Shown: positions 18,511-30,239, counted from the stretch's first letter. The stretch: 64,000 bases of DNA from Roseococcus pinisoli (GCF_018413645.1 NZ_JAHCDA010000001.1:558001-622000); one strand, 5' to 3'. Numbers and translations: made by a program. The notes: a model not told the origin generated them from the letters alone.

Positions 18511-19086
18511 TCAGCCCGCTGGCTTCCCCATCAGGCCCAGCGCCGTCTCCAGCCCGCCGGCCAGGATGCGGTCCGAGAGCTCGCGGTCCGTCACCGCCCG
18601 CGCGAGCTGCAGCGTGCCCGCCATGAGCCCGAAGATCGCCAGGGCGCGCCGCTCGCGCTCCTCCGGCGTCCCTTCCCCGCCCATTCCCGCGGTGATGCGC
18701 TCGACGGTACGGCCCAGCGAGGCCGTCAGGCCCGCACGCGTCGCTTCCGGTTGACGGGCGAGCTCGCCCACCAGCGCTGCGACCGCGCAGCCCTGGCCCG
18801 GGCTGTCCCGATGGGTGGGGCTGAGATAGCCGCGGATCCACTCCTCGGCCGTGAAGGGCGCCTCCTCGTAGCGCCGGGCCGTCTGGCCAAGCGCGTGTTC
18901 CAGCGCCTCGCGGACCAGGTGATCCTTCGAGTCGAAATGGTTGTAGAAGGCGCCGTTGGTCAGCCCCGCCTCGGCCATGAGGCCGGCGATGCCCGCCGAG
19001 GCCACGCCCTCCTCCCGGAACTTCCTGGCCGCCACCTCGACGATGTGCTGCCGCGTCCCGTCCTTGTGACCCTTGCCGTACCGCAT
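18511..19086 (-). CDS. TetR family repressor
   Basis: A 191-residue regulator with an N-terminal helix-turn-helix (ASAGIAGLMAEAGLTNGAFYNHF, positions 18945-19013) and a TetR_C-type ligand domain resembling the YcdC/AcrR-like group that controls SDR or efflux genes. It diverges from an SDR-MATE operon, and two copies of an ATTACG-N2-CGTAAT type site lie between the two starts. It therefore probably represses that operon and itself until an electrophile or xenobiotic binds. Inducer unknown. Confidence 0.9.
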   Translation of the reverse strand: MRYGKGHKDGTRQHIVEVAARKFREEGVASAGIAGLMAEAGLTNGAFYNHFDSKDHLVREALEHALGQTARRYEEAPFTAEEWIRGYLSPTHRDSPGQGCAVAALVGELARQPEATRAGLTASLGRTVERITAGMGGEGTPEERERRALAIFGLMAGTLQLARAVTDRELSDRILAGGLETALGLMGKPAG

Positions 19087-19145
19087 CGCGCCCCTCGCAT
19101 GACATCGCGTTTAGCTGAGCGTTTATCTGGTGCGACGCCCATTGA

Positions 19146-19178
19146 ATTACGATCGTCAGCTCTAATTACGGTCGTAAT
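19146..19178. promoter_or_regulatory. Tandem TetR operator candidates
   Basis: Two related inverted repeats, 19 bases apart: ATTACG-AT-CGTCAG (19146-19159, right arm imperfect) and ATTACG-GT-CGTAAT (19165-19178, perfect arms). They lie between the divergent tetR and SDR starts, 60-92 bases before the SDR gene. Same-face spacing suggests two repressor dimers side by side. Confidence 0.7.
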
Positions 19179-19237
19179 CTAATAACCAGCCCCGGCACTT
19201 CAAGCGCCAGGGCTTCGGCGGACAAAGGACCATCTCC

Positions 19238-20017
19238 ATGCGCCTCGCAACCAGGACGGCCTTCATCACGGGCGGCAGCAGCGGCATCGGCCTCGCCACC
19301 GCGCGCCTTTTCGTGAGCGAGGGCGCGCAGGTCGTCATCACCGGGCGCAACCCCAAGGCGCTCGAGGCCGCCCAGCGCGAGCTCGGCGAACAGGCCCTGG
19401 CCGTGCAGGCCGACAGTACCGACGCCGCCGCGCTGGAGGCCGCCGTCGCCGCTGGCATCGCGCGCTTCGGCAAGCTCGACATCGTCTTCGCCAATGCGGG
19501 CATCGGCGGCGCCACCCCGCTCGGCGAGACCGGTGCCGAGGCCTTCTCGCACATGGTGCGCAACAACCTGGACGGCAGCTTCCTGACCGTGCAGGCCGCG
19601 CTGCCGCATCTGGGCCAGGGCGCTTCCGTGATCCTCAACGGATCAGTCCACGCGGTGCTGGGCGTGCCCGGCTGGTCGGCCTATGCGGCGGCCAAGGCCG
19701 GGCTGCGCGCCATGTCCCGCGTGCTGGCCGCCGAGCTGGCGCCGCGCGGCATCCGGGTGAACCTGGTGGTGCCGGGCGGCACGCGCACGCCGATCTGGTC
19801 CTACGCCGCGCCGACCGAGGCGGCCATGGACGCGGTGGATGCGCAGATCTCCCGCGCCATCCCGCTCGGCAAGATGGGCGCGGCGGAGGATATCGCGAAG
19901 GCCGTGCTCTACCTCGCCTCCGAGGATGCGCGCCACGTGACGGCGGCCGAGATCGTGGTGGATGGTGGCCATACGGGCGCCCCCGCCGGTGCGCCCATCT
20001 ACCGCGCCGCGGCCTGA
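19238..20017 (+). CDS. Short-chain dehydrogenase/reductase
   Basis: A 259-residue classical SDR. The NAD(P) loop is TGGSSGIG near residue 11, NAG is present in VFANAGIGG, and the catalytic Ser/Tyr/Lys lie in NGSVHAVLGVPGWSAYAAAK. The Arg after the second strand (VITGRNP) favours NADP(H). It sits under the TetR tandem operator and five bases upstream of a MATE efflux gene, suggesting a detoxification pair: reduce the compound, then export it or its product. Substrate unknown. Confidence 0.9.
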   Translation: MRLATRTAFITGGSSGIGLATARLFVSEGAQVVITGRNPKALEAAQRELGEQALAVQADSTDAAALEAAVAAGIARFGKLDIVFANAGIGGATPLGETGAEAFSHMVRNNLDGSFLTVQAALPHLGQGASVILNGSVHAVLGVPGWSAYAAAKAGLRAMSRVLAAELAPRGIRVNLVVPGGTRTPIWSYAAPTEAAMDAVDAQISRAIPLGKMGAAEDIAKAVLYLASEDARHVTAAEIVVDGGHTGAPAGAPIYRAAA

Positions 20018-20021
20018 CGCC

Positions 20022-21434
20022 ATGAGCGAGGCCGCCCTCTCCGTCACCCCCGCCTCCGTCACCCCGGCGGTAGGGCGGCCACCGCTGGACCAGAAGGCCC
20101 GGGCGCGCGCCGCCCTGCTGGACGGCCCCATCCTCGCGACCCTGCTGCGCCTCGCGCTGCCGACCGTCTCCGTGCTCATCGCGCAGACGGCGGTGAACGT
20201 GGCGGAGGGGTATTATGTCGGCCTACTCGGCACGGATGCGCTGGCGGGCGTGACGCTCGTCTTCCCGGTCTACATGCTCATGATGATGATGTCGGGCGGC
20301 GGGCTCGGCAGCGGCGTGGCCTCCTCCGTCGCGCGCGCCGTCGGGGCGGGCCGGCAGCGCGATGCGGATGCGCTGGTGCTGCATGCCATCGTGCTGGCCA
20401 TCATCGTCGGCGGGCTCTTCACCTGGGCGACCATCCAGGGCGGCCCCTGGCTCTACCACCTGCTCGGCGGACGCGGCGAGGCACTGGAGGCCGCGCTGGT
20501 CTATTCGAACTGGATCTTCGCGGGTTCCATCGCGATCTGGATCGTGAACCTGCTCGCCGCCGCGCTGCGCGGCGCGGGCAATGTGAAGGTGCCGGCGCTG
20601 GTCACGCTGTTCGGCGCACTGGTGATGATCCCGGCCTCCCCGGCGCTGATCTTCGGCTTCGGCCCCATTCCGCATCTGGGCATCGCCGGCGCGGGCCTCG
20701 CCTTCGCGCTGTACTTCGGCGGCGCCGCGCTCGCGCTGCTCTGGTACATGTCCTCGCGCCGCGGCAGCCTGACGCTGCGCTGGGCGCGGCTGGAATGGCG
20801 GCTCTTCGCCGATATCCTGAAGGTGGGCCTGCCGACGGCCGTCAGCACCGTGCTGACCAACCTGACCGTGATCCTCGTGACGGGGGCGATGGGCCTCTTC
20901 GGCACGCAGGCGTTGGCGGGCTACGGCGTCGCCTCGCGGCTCGACTACCTGCTGATCCCGGTGCTCTTCGGCCTGTCCTCGGCTGTGCTGACCATGGTGG
21001 GCGTGAATATCGGCGCCGGCCGGCGCGCCCGCGCGCGCGAGGCGGCCTGGACGGGCGCGCTCGTGGGGGCCGCCTTCACCGGCGTGGTGGGCCTCGTGGT
21101 GGCCTTCCGGCCCGAGCTCTGGACGCACCTCTTCACCCAGGATCCGGAGGTGCTGGCGCCGGCGGCGCTCTATCTTGGCATCGTGGCGCCGGCCTATGGG
21201 CTCTTCGGCCTGGGCTTCGTGCTGTCCTTCGCGGGCCAGGGGGCGGGGCACATGTTCTGGCCGCTCCTCGGCGTCGCAGGCCGGCTCGTGATCGCGGCCG
21301 GGCTCGGCTGGGTGGCGGTCAGCTTCCTCGGCGCCGGCATCGCGACCTTGGCGGCGATCGTGGCGCTGTCCTTCGTGGCCTATGCGGCGATGTGCTGCAT
21401 GGTGATGCTCTCGAGGGCGACCTGGGGGCGATAG
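20022..21434 (+). CDS. MATE family multidrug efflux transporter
   Basis: A 470-residue inner-membrane antiporter with twelve predicted helices in two MatE repeats. It begins its first repeat at LLRLALPTVSVLIAQTAVNV, with the second near LKVGLPTAVSTVLTNLTV. Such proteins export cationic or aromatic compounds against H+ or Na+. The ATG at 20022 lies 5 bases after the SDR stop, so the two are co-transcribed and probably both controlled by the divergent TetR. Confidence 0.92.
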   Translation: MSEAALSVTPASVTPAVGRPPLDQKARARAALLDGPILATLLRLALPTVSVLIAQTAVNVAEGYYVGLLGTDALAGVTLVFPVYMLMMMMSGGGLGSGVASSVARAVGAGRQRDADALVLHAIVLAIIVGGLFTWATIQGGPWLYHLLGGRGEALEAALVYSNWIFAGSIAIWIVNLLAAALRGAGNVKVPALVTLFGALVMIPASPALIFGFGPIPHLGIAGAGLAFALYFGGAALALLWYMSSRRGSLTLRWARLEWRLFADILKVGLPTAVSTVLTNLTVILVTGAMGLFGTQALAGYGVASRLDYLLIPVLFGLSSAVLTMVGVNIGAGRRARAREAAWTGALVGAAFTGVVGLVVAFRPELWTHLFTQDPEVLAPAALYLGIVAPAYGLFGLGFVLSFAGQGAGHMFWPLLGVAGRLVIAAGLGWVAVSFLGAGIATLAAIVALSFVAYAAMCCMVMLSRATWGR

Positions 21435-21449
21435 GCCTCCCTCGCCCCA

Positions 21450-21998
21450 TCAGCGCCGGAAGCAGCTGGCCCCGTGGTCGTTCACCATGCCGGCCGCCTG
21501 CATCCAGGAATAGGCGATGACCGGGCCCACGAACTTGAAGCCCCGCTTCTTGAGCGCCTTGGACATGGCCTCGGAGAGCGGGGTGCTGGCCGGCACCGTG
21601 ACGCCATCGCCCTTGAGCGGCGCCCCGCCCACCATCGACCACGCGAAGTCGGCAAAATCCTCGCCCGCGGCCTGCATGGCGAGGTAGGCGCGCGCATTGC
21701 CGATGGTCGCCTCGATCTTGGCACGCGCGCGGATGATGCCCGCATCGCCCATCAACCGCTCGACATCCGCGGGGCCGAAGGCGGCGACCTTCTCCGGATC
21801 GAAGCCGGCGAAGGCGCGGCGATAGCCCTCGCGCTTACGCAGCACAGTGATCCAGGCGAGGCCGGCCTGCGCGCCCTCCAGGTTCAGCAGCTCCCAGAGC
21901 GCGCGGGAATCCCGCACGGGGACACCCCATTCGGCGTCGTGGTAGTCGCGCAGCAACGGGTCGGACTCGCACCAGCGGCAGCGTTGCCGGCCGGTCAC
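21450..21998 (-). CDS. tag: DNA-3-methyladenine glycosylase I
   Basis: A 182-residue base-excision enzyme that removes 3-methyladenine from alkylated DNA. It starts (GTG) with RCRWCESDPLLRDYHDAEWG, matching the Tag N-terminus with its zinc ligand Cys and the conserved HDxEWG block; LEGAQAGLAWITVL and SYSWMQAAGMVNDH follow. Length is close to the E. coli protein (187). The GTG start overlaps the stop of the upstream NAD-binding gene (GTGA). Last gene of a long minus-strand run. Confidence 0.95.
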   Translation of the reverse strand: MTGRQRCRWCESDPLLRDYHDAEWGVPVRDSRALWELLNLEGAQAGLAWITVLRKREGYRRAFAGFDPEKVAAFGPADVERLMGDAGIIRARAKIEATIGNARAYLAMQAAGEDFADFAWSMVGGAPLKGDGVTVPASTPLSEAMSKALKKRGFKFVGPVIAYSWMQAAGMVNDHGASCFRR

Positions 21999-22672
21999 GC
22001 CGGGGCGCCCCTCGCGGCGGCATCGATATCGGCCGTCTCCAGGATCGGCTTCGGAAAGCCCCGCCGCGCGACATTCAGCATGGCCTGGCCGATCACCTCG
22101 GTCGTCAGCACCGACCGGGGCAGCAGCAGGCGCGCCAGGCCGAGGAAGGGGCCGAGCAGCAGGTAGGTGGCCTGGATCCAGCGGACCTTCGGCTGCGCCC
22201 CGTGCAGCGGCTGGATGATCCCCGGGCGGAAGAAGAAGACGGCCTTGAAGGGCAGGTGCCGCAGCGCGTTCTCGGTCGCGCCCTTCACGCGCGCCCACAT
22301 GATGCGGCCCTGCTCCGTGCTGTCGGTGCCCGAGCCGGTGACATAGACGAAGGTCATGCCCGGATTGAGCGGCGCCAGTGCCCGCGCGGCCGCGAGCGTC
22401 AGGTCATGGGTCACGCGGCGGTATTCGGGCTCCGCCATGCCGACCGAGGAGATGCCGAGGCAGAAGAAGCAGGCGTCGAAGCCCGTCAGCTCCGCCTCGA
22501 GGCCGGCATAGTCGTCGAGATTGGGTCGCACGATCTCGCGCAGCTTCGGATGCGCCGTTCCCGTCGCGCGCCGACCGAGGGAGACCACCTCCGTCACATC
22601 CGGCGCCAGCAGGCATTCGCGCAGCACGCCCTGGCCGACCATGCCCGTGGCGCCGAAGAGGAGGACCCTCAA
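21995..22672 (-). CDS. NAD(P)-binding epimerase/dehydratase-like protein
   Basis: A 225-residue Rossmann protein of the atypical/extended SDR type, similar to NmrA-like or HTATIP2-like oxidoreductases. The nucleotide loop is LLFGATGMVGQGV at the N-terminus. There is no obvious Tyr-x3-Lys pair; ARVKGATENAL occupies the helix that normally carries it. The start is TTG, overlapping the sufE stop (TTGA), and its stop overlaps the tag start, so it is translationally coupled at both ends. Function unknown. Confidence 0.8.
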   Translation of the reverse strand: MRVLLFGATGMVGQGVLRECLLAPDVTEVVSLGRRATGTAHPKLREIVRPNLDDYAGLEAELTGFDACFFCLGISSVGMAEPEYRRVTHDLTLAAARALAPLNPGMTFVYVTGSGTDSTEQGRIMWARVKGATENALRHLPFKAVFFFRPGIIQPLHGAQPKVRWIQATYLLLGPFLGLARLLLPRSVLTTEVIGQAMLNVARRGFPKPILETADIDAAARGAPA

Positions 22673-23094
22673 CCGCGTGCCGCCGCCTGGACGCGCGCCA
22701 GCACCGCCGCCACGCCGTTGCGGCGGGACAGCGAGATATGCTCGCCGAGGCCGAGGCGCTGCAGGAAGTTCGGATCGACCTCCCGGATCTCGCCCGCCGT
22801 GCGGCCGTTGAAGACGCGCAGCACCAGCGCCATCAGCCCCTGGACGATGGCGGCGTCGCTGTTGATGCGGAAGAAGAGCTGGTCGCCCTCGCGGCGGGGG
22901 ATGAACCACACGCGCGACTGGCAGCCGGGCACGAGGTTCGCCTCCACCTTCTCCGCCTCGGTGAGGACCGGGAGCTCCCGGCCCATCTCCATGAGGTAGC
23001 GGTAGCGATCCTCCCAATCGTCGAAAAGGGCGAAGCCCTCCTCGAGATCGGTGATCACCTCCTCGATGCCGGAGACGGGGGCTTCGACGGACAT
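22669..23094 (-). CDS. sufE: SufE family cysteine desulfuration protein
   Basis: A 141-residue sulfur-transfer partner of SufS. The sulfur-accepting C58 lies in VPGCQSRVW, the family motif, and VQGLMALVLRVFNGR is the conserved helix. It takes persulfide from the cysteine desulfurase and passes it to the Fe-S scaffold. No suf operon is in the window. It lies 7 bases downstream of carD and close to fdxA, a neighbourhood with Fe-S relevance. Confidence 0.95.
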   Translation of the reverse strand: MSVEAPVSGIEEVITDLEEGFALFDDWEDRYRYLMEMGRELPVLTEAEKVEANLVPGCQSRVWFIPRREGDQLFFRINSDAAIVQGLMALVLRVFNGRTAGEIREVDPNFLQRLGLGEHISLSRRNGVAAVLARVQAAARG

Positions 23095-23101
23095 GGTCGC
23101 C

Positions 23102-24271
23102 TCAGCTGGCCTTGGCGAAGGCGACGAGACGGTCGCTCGCCGTCAGCTTGTCGATCTTCTCGATGGCCGCGTATTCGGCGGCCAGACGCTCCAGCGCCTG
23201 CTCGTAGATCTGGCGCTCGCTGAAGGACTGGTCGGGCTGGCCGGCATTGCGCTGCAGGTCGCGCACGACCTCGGCGATCTGGATGGGATCGCCGCTGTTG
23301 ATCTTCGCCTCGTATTCCTGCGCGCGGCGCGACCACATGGTGCGCTTGATGCGCGCGCGGCCCTTGAGCGTGTCGATCGCCGCGTCGAACTCCTTCTGCG
23401 TGAAGAGCTTCCGCAGGCCGGCCGTGGGCACCTTGTTGACGGGCACGCGCAGCGTCATGCGGTTCTCGTCGAAGGTGACGACGATCATCTGCAGTTCCAT
23501 GCCCGCAGCCTCGATCGTCTCGATGCCCTGCACGGTGCCGACGCCATGGGTCGGGTACACGACATGGTCGCCCGCCTTCAGCTCGATCTTGGCGGCGGGC
23601 GGACGCGGCGTGGGGGCCTGACCCTCGGCGAAGCCGGGGCGGCCAGGACTACGAACGGCGAAAGATGGCGGCATATTGGGCCTTCCCACAGGCGGACGGG
23701 GTGACATGGGGTTGTTTCCGCGCACCGGCATGTTGGGCGGCGCGGCGACGATGATGGTGGGGCGCGGGGAGGCCGGCGCGGCAGCGGCGGGAGCTTCCGC
23801 CGGCTTGCTGGCCGGAGCCTTCGGAGGGGACTTGTCGGCCAGGGGGGCCTTGTTGCTGGTCACTGGACTTGTTGCTGCCTTCGTCAGAGGGGCTTCGGGT
23901 CTGGCGGCCGCCGGGACCGCCGCGGGAGGCTTCGGAACTGGCTTCGCGGCCGCCTTCGGGGCGGGGGTAGGGACGGGCTTCGGCACTGGCTTTGCCGCCT
24001 TGGAGGGCGCCGCAGGAGGCTTGGTGGCCGGGCGGGCCGCCGGCTTGGAGGCTGCCTTGGCGGCGACCGGGGCGGCCTTTTTCGCGACCGCCTTGGCGGC
24101 AGGCTTGGCGACGGCGGCCTTCGGAGACTTGGCGGGCGATGCCTTCGCGGCCGGTCGCGGCGGCGCCTTCGCCGTCTTGGCGGGCTGGGCCTTGGCGGCT
24201 GGTTTCTTGGCGGGAGGCGAGGGCTTGCTGACGCGCGCGGACGAGGTTCCGCTCCGAGGCGACGTGGCCAT
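23102..24271 (-). CDS. carD: CarD family transcription regulator with a long Lys/Ala/Pro-rich N-terminal tail
   Basis: A 389-residue protein in two parts. The C-terminal 165 residues form a CarD domain (GDHVVYPTHGVGTVQGIE, then a helical DNA-binding part with IKRTMWSRRAQEYE), which binds RNA polymerase beta and stabilises open promoter complexes. The first ~210 residues are low complexity, with KPAAKA/KAAPVAAK/PKPVP runs like histone H1 or AlgP tails, probably disordered and basic. Normal CarD proteins are about 160-190 residues, so this extension is unusual. ATG 24271 was chosen (AGGAG about 12 bases upstream); the frame is open further upstream. Confidence 0.9.
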   Translation of the reverse strand: MATSPRSGTSSARVSKPSPPAKKPAAKAQPAKTAKAPPRPAAKASPAKSPKAAVAKPAAKAVAKKAAPVAAKAASKPAARPATKPPAAPSKAAKPVPKPVPTPAPKAAAKPVPKPPAAVPAAARPEAPLTKAATSPVTSNKAPLADKSPPKAPASKPAEAPAAAAPASPRPTIIVAAPPNMPVRGNNPMSPRPPVGRPNMPPSFAVRSPGRPGFAEGQAPTPRPPAAKIELKAGDHVVYPTHGVGTVQGIETIEAAGMELQMIVVTFDENRMTLRVPVNKVPTAGLRKLFTQKEFDAAIDTLKGRARIKRTMWSRRAQEYEAKINSGDPIQIAEVVRDLQRNAGQPDQSFSERQIYEQALERLAAEYAAIEKIDKLTASDRLVAFAKAS

Positions 24272-24455
24272 TTGCGACGAGACTCCTGCAACCCAGAGAG
24301 GAGGGAGCCGAACGCGCCTCATCCCCTCGAACCCCTTGCTCAGAGGTCGCGGAGATTGCGCTTCCGTCGTCATCATATAGCACAAAAAAGGCCCCGAGTC
24401 ACGCATGGAGAGGCATCCCGCCCCATGGGCAGGCTCCCCTCCGGCGAGACGGGCT

Positions 24456-24788
24456 TCAGGGCGTCCCCGGCTCCGGGCTCAGCAGCGCGGCCTTGTCGGG
24501 CTTGTCCTTCCACTCCTCGGCGTCGGCCGGGGGCTCGCCCTTGCGGGTGATGTTCGGCCAGGATTGCGCGTAGTTGCGGTTGATCTCGAGCCAGGCCGTC
24601 GCCTTGTCGTCGCTGTCCGGCAGGATCGCCTCGGCGGGGCATTCGGGCTCGCAGACGCCGCAATCGATGCACTCGTCCGGGTGGATCACCAGAAAGTTCT
24701 CGCCGACGTAGAAGCAGTCGACCGGGCACACCTCCACACAATCCATGAACTTGCACTTGATGCAGTTTTCGGTGACGACATAGGTCAC
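24456..24788 (-). CDS. fdxA: 7Fe ferredoxin FdxA
   Basis: A 110-residue ferredoxin with one [3Fe-4S] and one [4Fe-4S] cluster. It starts (GTG) [20 protein letters not shown], with cysteines at 9, 12, 17, 21, 25 and then [12 protein letters not shown] (40-50). The C-terminal extension with [11 protein letters not shown] is typical of alphaproteobacterial FdxA. It is a soluble electron carrier. AGGAG lies nine bases before the GTG. It is placed between an S4 protein and carD, an order common in Alphaproteobacteria. Confidence 0.95.
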   Translation of the reverse strand: MTYVVTENCIKCKFMDCVEVCPVDCFYVGENFLVIHPDECIDCGVCEPECPAEAILPDSDDKATAWLEINRNYAQSWPNITRKGEPPADAEEWKDKPDKAALLSPEPGTP

Positions 24789-24861
24789 GAAGGCGGCTCC
24801 TGAATCTTCGCAGTCGCGGTAGAAATGACGTGCTGTCACCGCGTTGACAAGCGCCGGTCGG

Positions 24862-25143
24862 TCATGACTGACCCTCCCGGATCTCCTCATAGAGTTGGCG
24901 GGCCTCGGCGGGCGGCCCGCGGCGTTCGCCGAGGGCCAGGACCCGCCAGACGCGGACCTCGCCACCCCAGGCGAAGGTCAGGATATCTCCGACCCTGATC
25001 CGCGCATGGGCCTTGGTGACGGGCTGGCGATTGAGGCGGAAACCGCCCGCCTCCACCAGCGCGCCCGACAGGGACTTGGACTTGGCAACCCTGGCGTGCC
25101 ACAGCCAGGCATCGAGGCGCAGGAATTCTCCCCCCGCCTCCAT
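24862..25143 (-). CDS. S4 domain RNA-binding protein (Hsp15-like)
   Basis: A 93-residue single S4-domain protein: [19 protein letters not shown] near the N-terminus, then [10 protein letters not shown] and RVGDILTF, the alpha-L RNA-binding fold. Hsp15/HslR relatives bind 50S subunits carrying stalled nascent chains and help recycle them. It starts 3 bases after the helicase stop, suggesting a shared RNA-handling transcript. Confidence 0.88.
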   Translation of the reverse strand: MEAGGEFLRLDAWLWHARVAKSKSLSGALVEAGGFRLNRQPVTKAHARIRVGDILTFAWGGEVRVWRVLALGERRGPPAEARQLYEEIREGQS

Positions 25144-25146
25144 CCG

Positions 25147-28077
<2,931 letters not shown>

Positions 28078-28162
28078 GACCGTATTCCAGCAAAAGTCGG
28101 TAGCCTTATGGACCATGCACGGGTGATTGCAACTTGGCGGCCCCGAGGCGAGATTGCCGCCG

Positions 28163-29299
28163 GTGTCCCCTCCCCGCAGCTTTGCCCTGATCTACGGCGC
28201 CCAATTCCTGGGTATCGGCGCCATGACGCCCTTCCTTCCGGCCATCCTGGCGGAGGGAGGACTGACCGCCGGGCAGGTCGGCGGCGTGCTGGCCGCGGGC
28301 TCGATCATGCGGCTCCTGGCGGCACCGCTGGGTGGCCGGATCGCCGACGGCGCGGGCGACGTGCGGCTCATCCTCGCGGCCACCGCCCTGGTCGCGGCGG
28401 CGGGCGCGGCCGGCTTCGGGCTGGCGGCGGGGCTGGCCCTGCTGGCGGCGGTTCAGATCGCGCACAGCATCGCCATGGCGCCCGTCATCCCGCTGACCGA
28501 CGCGCTGGCGGTGGGCGCCATCCGCCGGCACGGCTTCGACTATGCCCGGATCCGGGCGGCGGGCTCCATCACCTATATCCTGGGCGCGGTCGCGGCCGGG
28601 CAGGCCGTGGGCCTCTGGGGGCCGCGCGCGGCGGCCTGGATCCTGGCCGGGGCGCTGCTGGCCACCGCCTTCCTGGCGCTGCGCCTGCCCGATGCGCGCC
28701 GGGCGGGGGCGACGGCGCAGGGCTCGCTCTGGGCGCCCCTGCGCGAGCCGGGCTTCGTGCGGATCCTGGCCATCGCCGCGATGGTCCAGGGCAGCCATGC
28801 CGCCTACTACGCCTTCTCGACCCTGCACTGGCAGGCGGCGGGGCTGACCACGGGTTTCATCGGCGTGCTCTGGGGCTTCGGCGTCGTCTCGGAGGTGCTG
28901 CTCTTCGTCTACGGCCGGGCCTTCGTCCTGCGCCTCGGCGTGCGGGGCCTCGCGCTGCTGGCCGCCGGCGCGGGGGTGCTGCGCTGGTGCACCTTCGCCC
29001 TGACGGTGGAGCCCGCGGCGCTGATCGTGGTGCAGACGCTGCATGGCGCGACCTTCGGGGCCATGCACCTCGCCACCATGCAGGCGCTGCTGGGCCTCCC
29101 GCCGGGGGTGAGCGCGCGGGCCCAGACGCTGGTGGCCTCGGCGATCAGCGCCACCTCGGGGGCGCTGATGTGGGGCAGCGGCCTGATCTATGCGGTCGCC
29201 GGCGGCCAGGCCTTCCTGGCCATGGCCGCGCTGTGCGGGATCGCCTTCCTCCTCGCCCTGCGGCTCGGCCGGGCGCAGGCCGAGGCGGCCAGGGCCTGA
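28163..29299 (+). CDS. MFS transporter (LacY/nucleoside symporter-like)
   Basis: A 378-residue twelve-helix major facilitator of the MFS_1_like group that includes 3-phenylpropionate and nucleoside-proton symporters. It begins RSFALIYGAQFLGIGAMTPF, with GGRIADGAGD as the loop 2-3 signature. Substrate unknown. The GTG at 28163 is the likeliest start; TTG 28127 is possible. It is divergent from the SUV3-like helicase with under 90 bases between, and converges on the next gene with four bases between stops. Confidence 0.82.
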   Translation: MSPPRSFALIYGAQFLGIGAMTPFLPAILAEGGLTAGQVGGVLAAGSIMRLLAAPLGGRIADGAGDVRLILAATALVAAAGAAGFGLAAGLALLAAVQIAHSIAMAPVIPLTDALAVGAIRRHGFDYARIRAAGSITYILGAVAAGQAVGLWGPRAAAWILAGALLATAFLALRLPDARRAGATAQGSLWAPLREPGFVRILAIAAMVQGSHAAYYAFSTLHWQAAGLTTGFIGVLWGFGVVSEVLLFVYGRAFVLRLGVRGLALLAAGAGVLRWCTFALTVEPAALIVVQTLHGATFGAMHLATMQALLGLPPGVSARAQTLVASAISATSGALMWGSGLIYAVAGGQAFLAMAALCGIAFLLALRLGRAQAEAARA

Positions 29300-29303
29300 G
29301 GGC

Positions 29304-29930
29304 TCAGGCCGGCCAGGGCCACTTCAACGGGTTGAAGCCGCCGTTCCGCAGCGTGGCATAGCTGCTGAGCGATACCTTCGGCAGCACCTCGAAACCGTCC
29401 AGCGCGGCAGAAGTGGGCGCATTTGTCGCGAAGTCGCGCAGGCCGGGGATGAAGTTCTGCACGACCTCCCACCCGCCCAGCCAGCCGAGGGGCCGGCCCT
29501 GCTTCTCCCGGACCACCGGATTGGGATCCTCCATCACCGGCCGCGCCCGTCCCGCCCAGGAACGGAAGGACTGCTTGGTCCGCACCCAGAAGATCGTGTC
29601 GCTGACGCCGAAATCGGGCGTCAGGGCCAGCTTCATGCGGAACATCTGGTTCATCTCAGTGCCCGCATCCTCGCCCCGGCCCACGATGTCGAGGAAGGTC
29701 GAGCTGGTCATCCACCAGGGGGAGGTCAGGTTGACCCAGTCGGGCATGGCATTGCCGGCCGCATCGCGCGAATGGCCGATGCGCATGAGCACGAGGCCCG
29801 GGCGCAGCTTGTTCTCCTCCGGGTAGGTGATCCCGCCCATGAAGGTCCTGGCGCCGGAGGACCAGCCGCGGGCATAGTCCCGGTTGCTCTCGCGAAGGGT
29901 GCCCAGGAACTGGCTGTCGTTGATGGCCAT
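29304..29930 (-). CDS. Conserved hypothetical protein, 208 residues
   Basis: Not recognised. The protein begins MAINDSQFLGTLRESNRDYARG and is rich in tryptophan and aromatic residues (SPWWMTSSTFLD, RPLGWLGGWEVVQNF, NPLKWPWPA at the end). It has no signal peptide, membrane segment or known motif. GGAGAG lies just before the ATG at 29930, and codon use resembles the neighbours, so it is a real gene. It is monocistronic, convergent with the MFS gene and divergent from dnaB. Confidence 0.75.
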   Translation of the reverse strand: MAINDSQFLGTLRESNRDYARGWSSGARTFMGGITYPEENKLRPGLVLMRIGHSRDAAGNAMPDWVNLTSPWWMTSSTFLDIVGRGEDAGTEMNQMFRMKLALTPDFGVSDTIFWVRTKQSFRSWAGRARPVMEDPNPVVREKQGRPLGWLGGWEVVQNFIPGLRDFATNAPTSAALDGFEVLPKVSLSSYATLRNGGFNPLKWPWPA

Positions 29931-30180
29931 GGCTCTCCTACCTCGGTCGATTCGATGGCCGGTCCCAGGCAATCCGGCAGGCCCGTTCCCCGGATCCGCC
30001 CTGCCCGCGCCGGCCGAACAAAAGGCGCGATATCTACAAGCCTCCCGATACCCTGGCGGTCAACGATGCCCGGACATGGTTTTTGTCGCGACGGTGCCAT
30101 TCCTGTCGCAGAAGTCGCGTCGCCTCCTTAATGAGACGGGATTCGCGTTTTGGCCGCGGGCGCCCCAGGGGTTGCCCCCG

Positions 30181-30189
30181 TTATCCACA
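30181..30189 (+). promoter_or_regulatory. DnaA box upstream of dnaB
   Basis: TTATCCACA is a perfect match to the strong DnaA-box consensus TTATNCACA. It lies 51 bases before the dnaB start in a 309-base region (29931-30239) with no gene. Nothing else was recognised in that region. Confidence 0.7.
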
Positions 30190-30239
30190 GGCGTTGCCCA
30201 TGGCCGTGGGACGGTCATCCGGGCTAGTCTCCCCCGCTC

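Noticed and set aside
23884..24291. Arg/Pro-rich open frames inside the CarD tail region
   Set aside because: Alternative-frame readings of the KPAAKA repeat DNA; only the CarD frame continues into a recognised domain.
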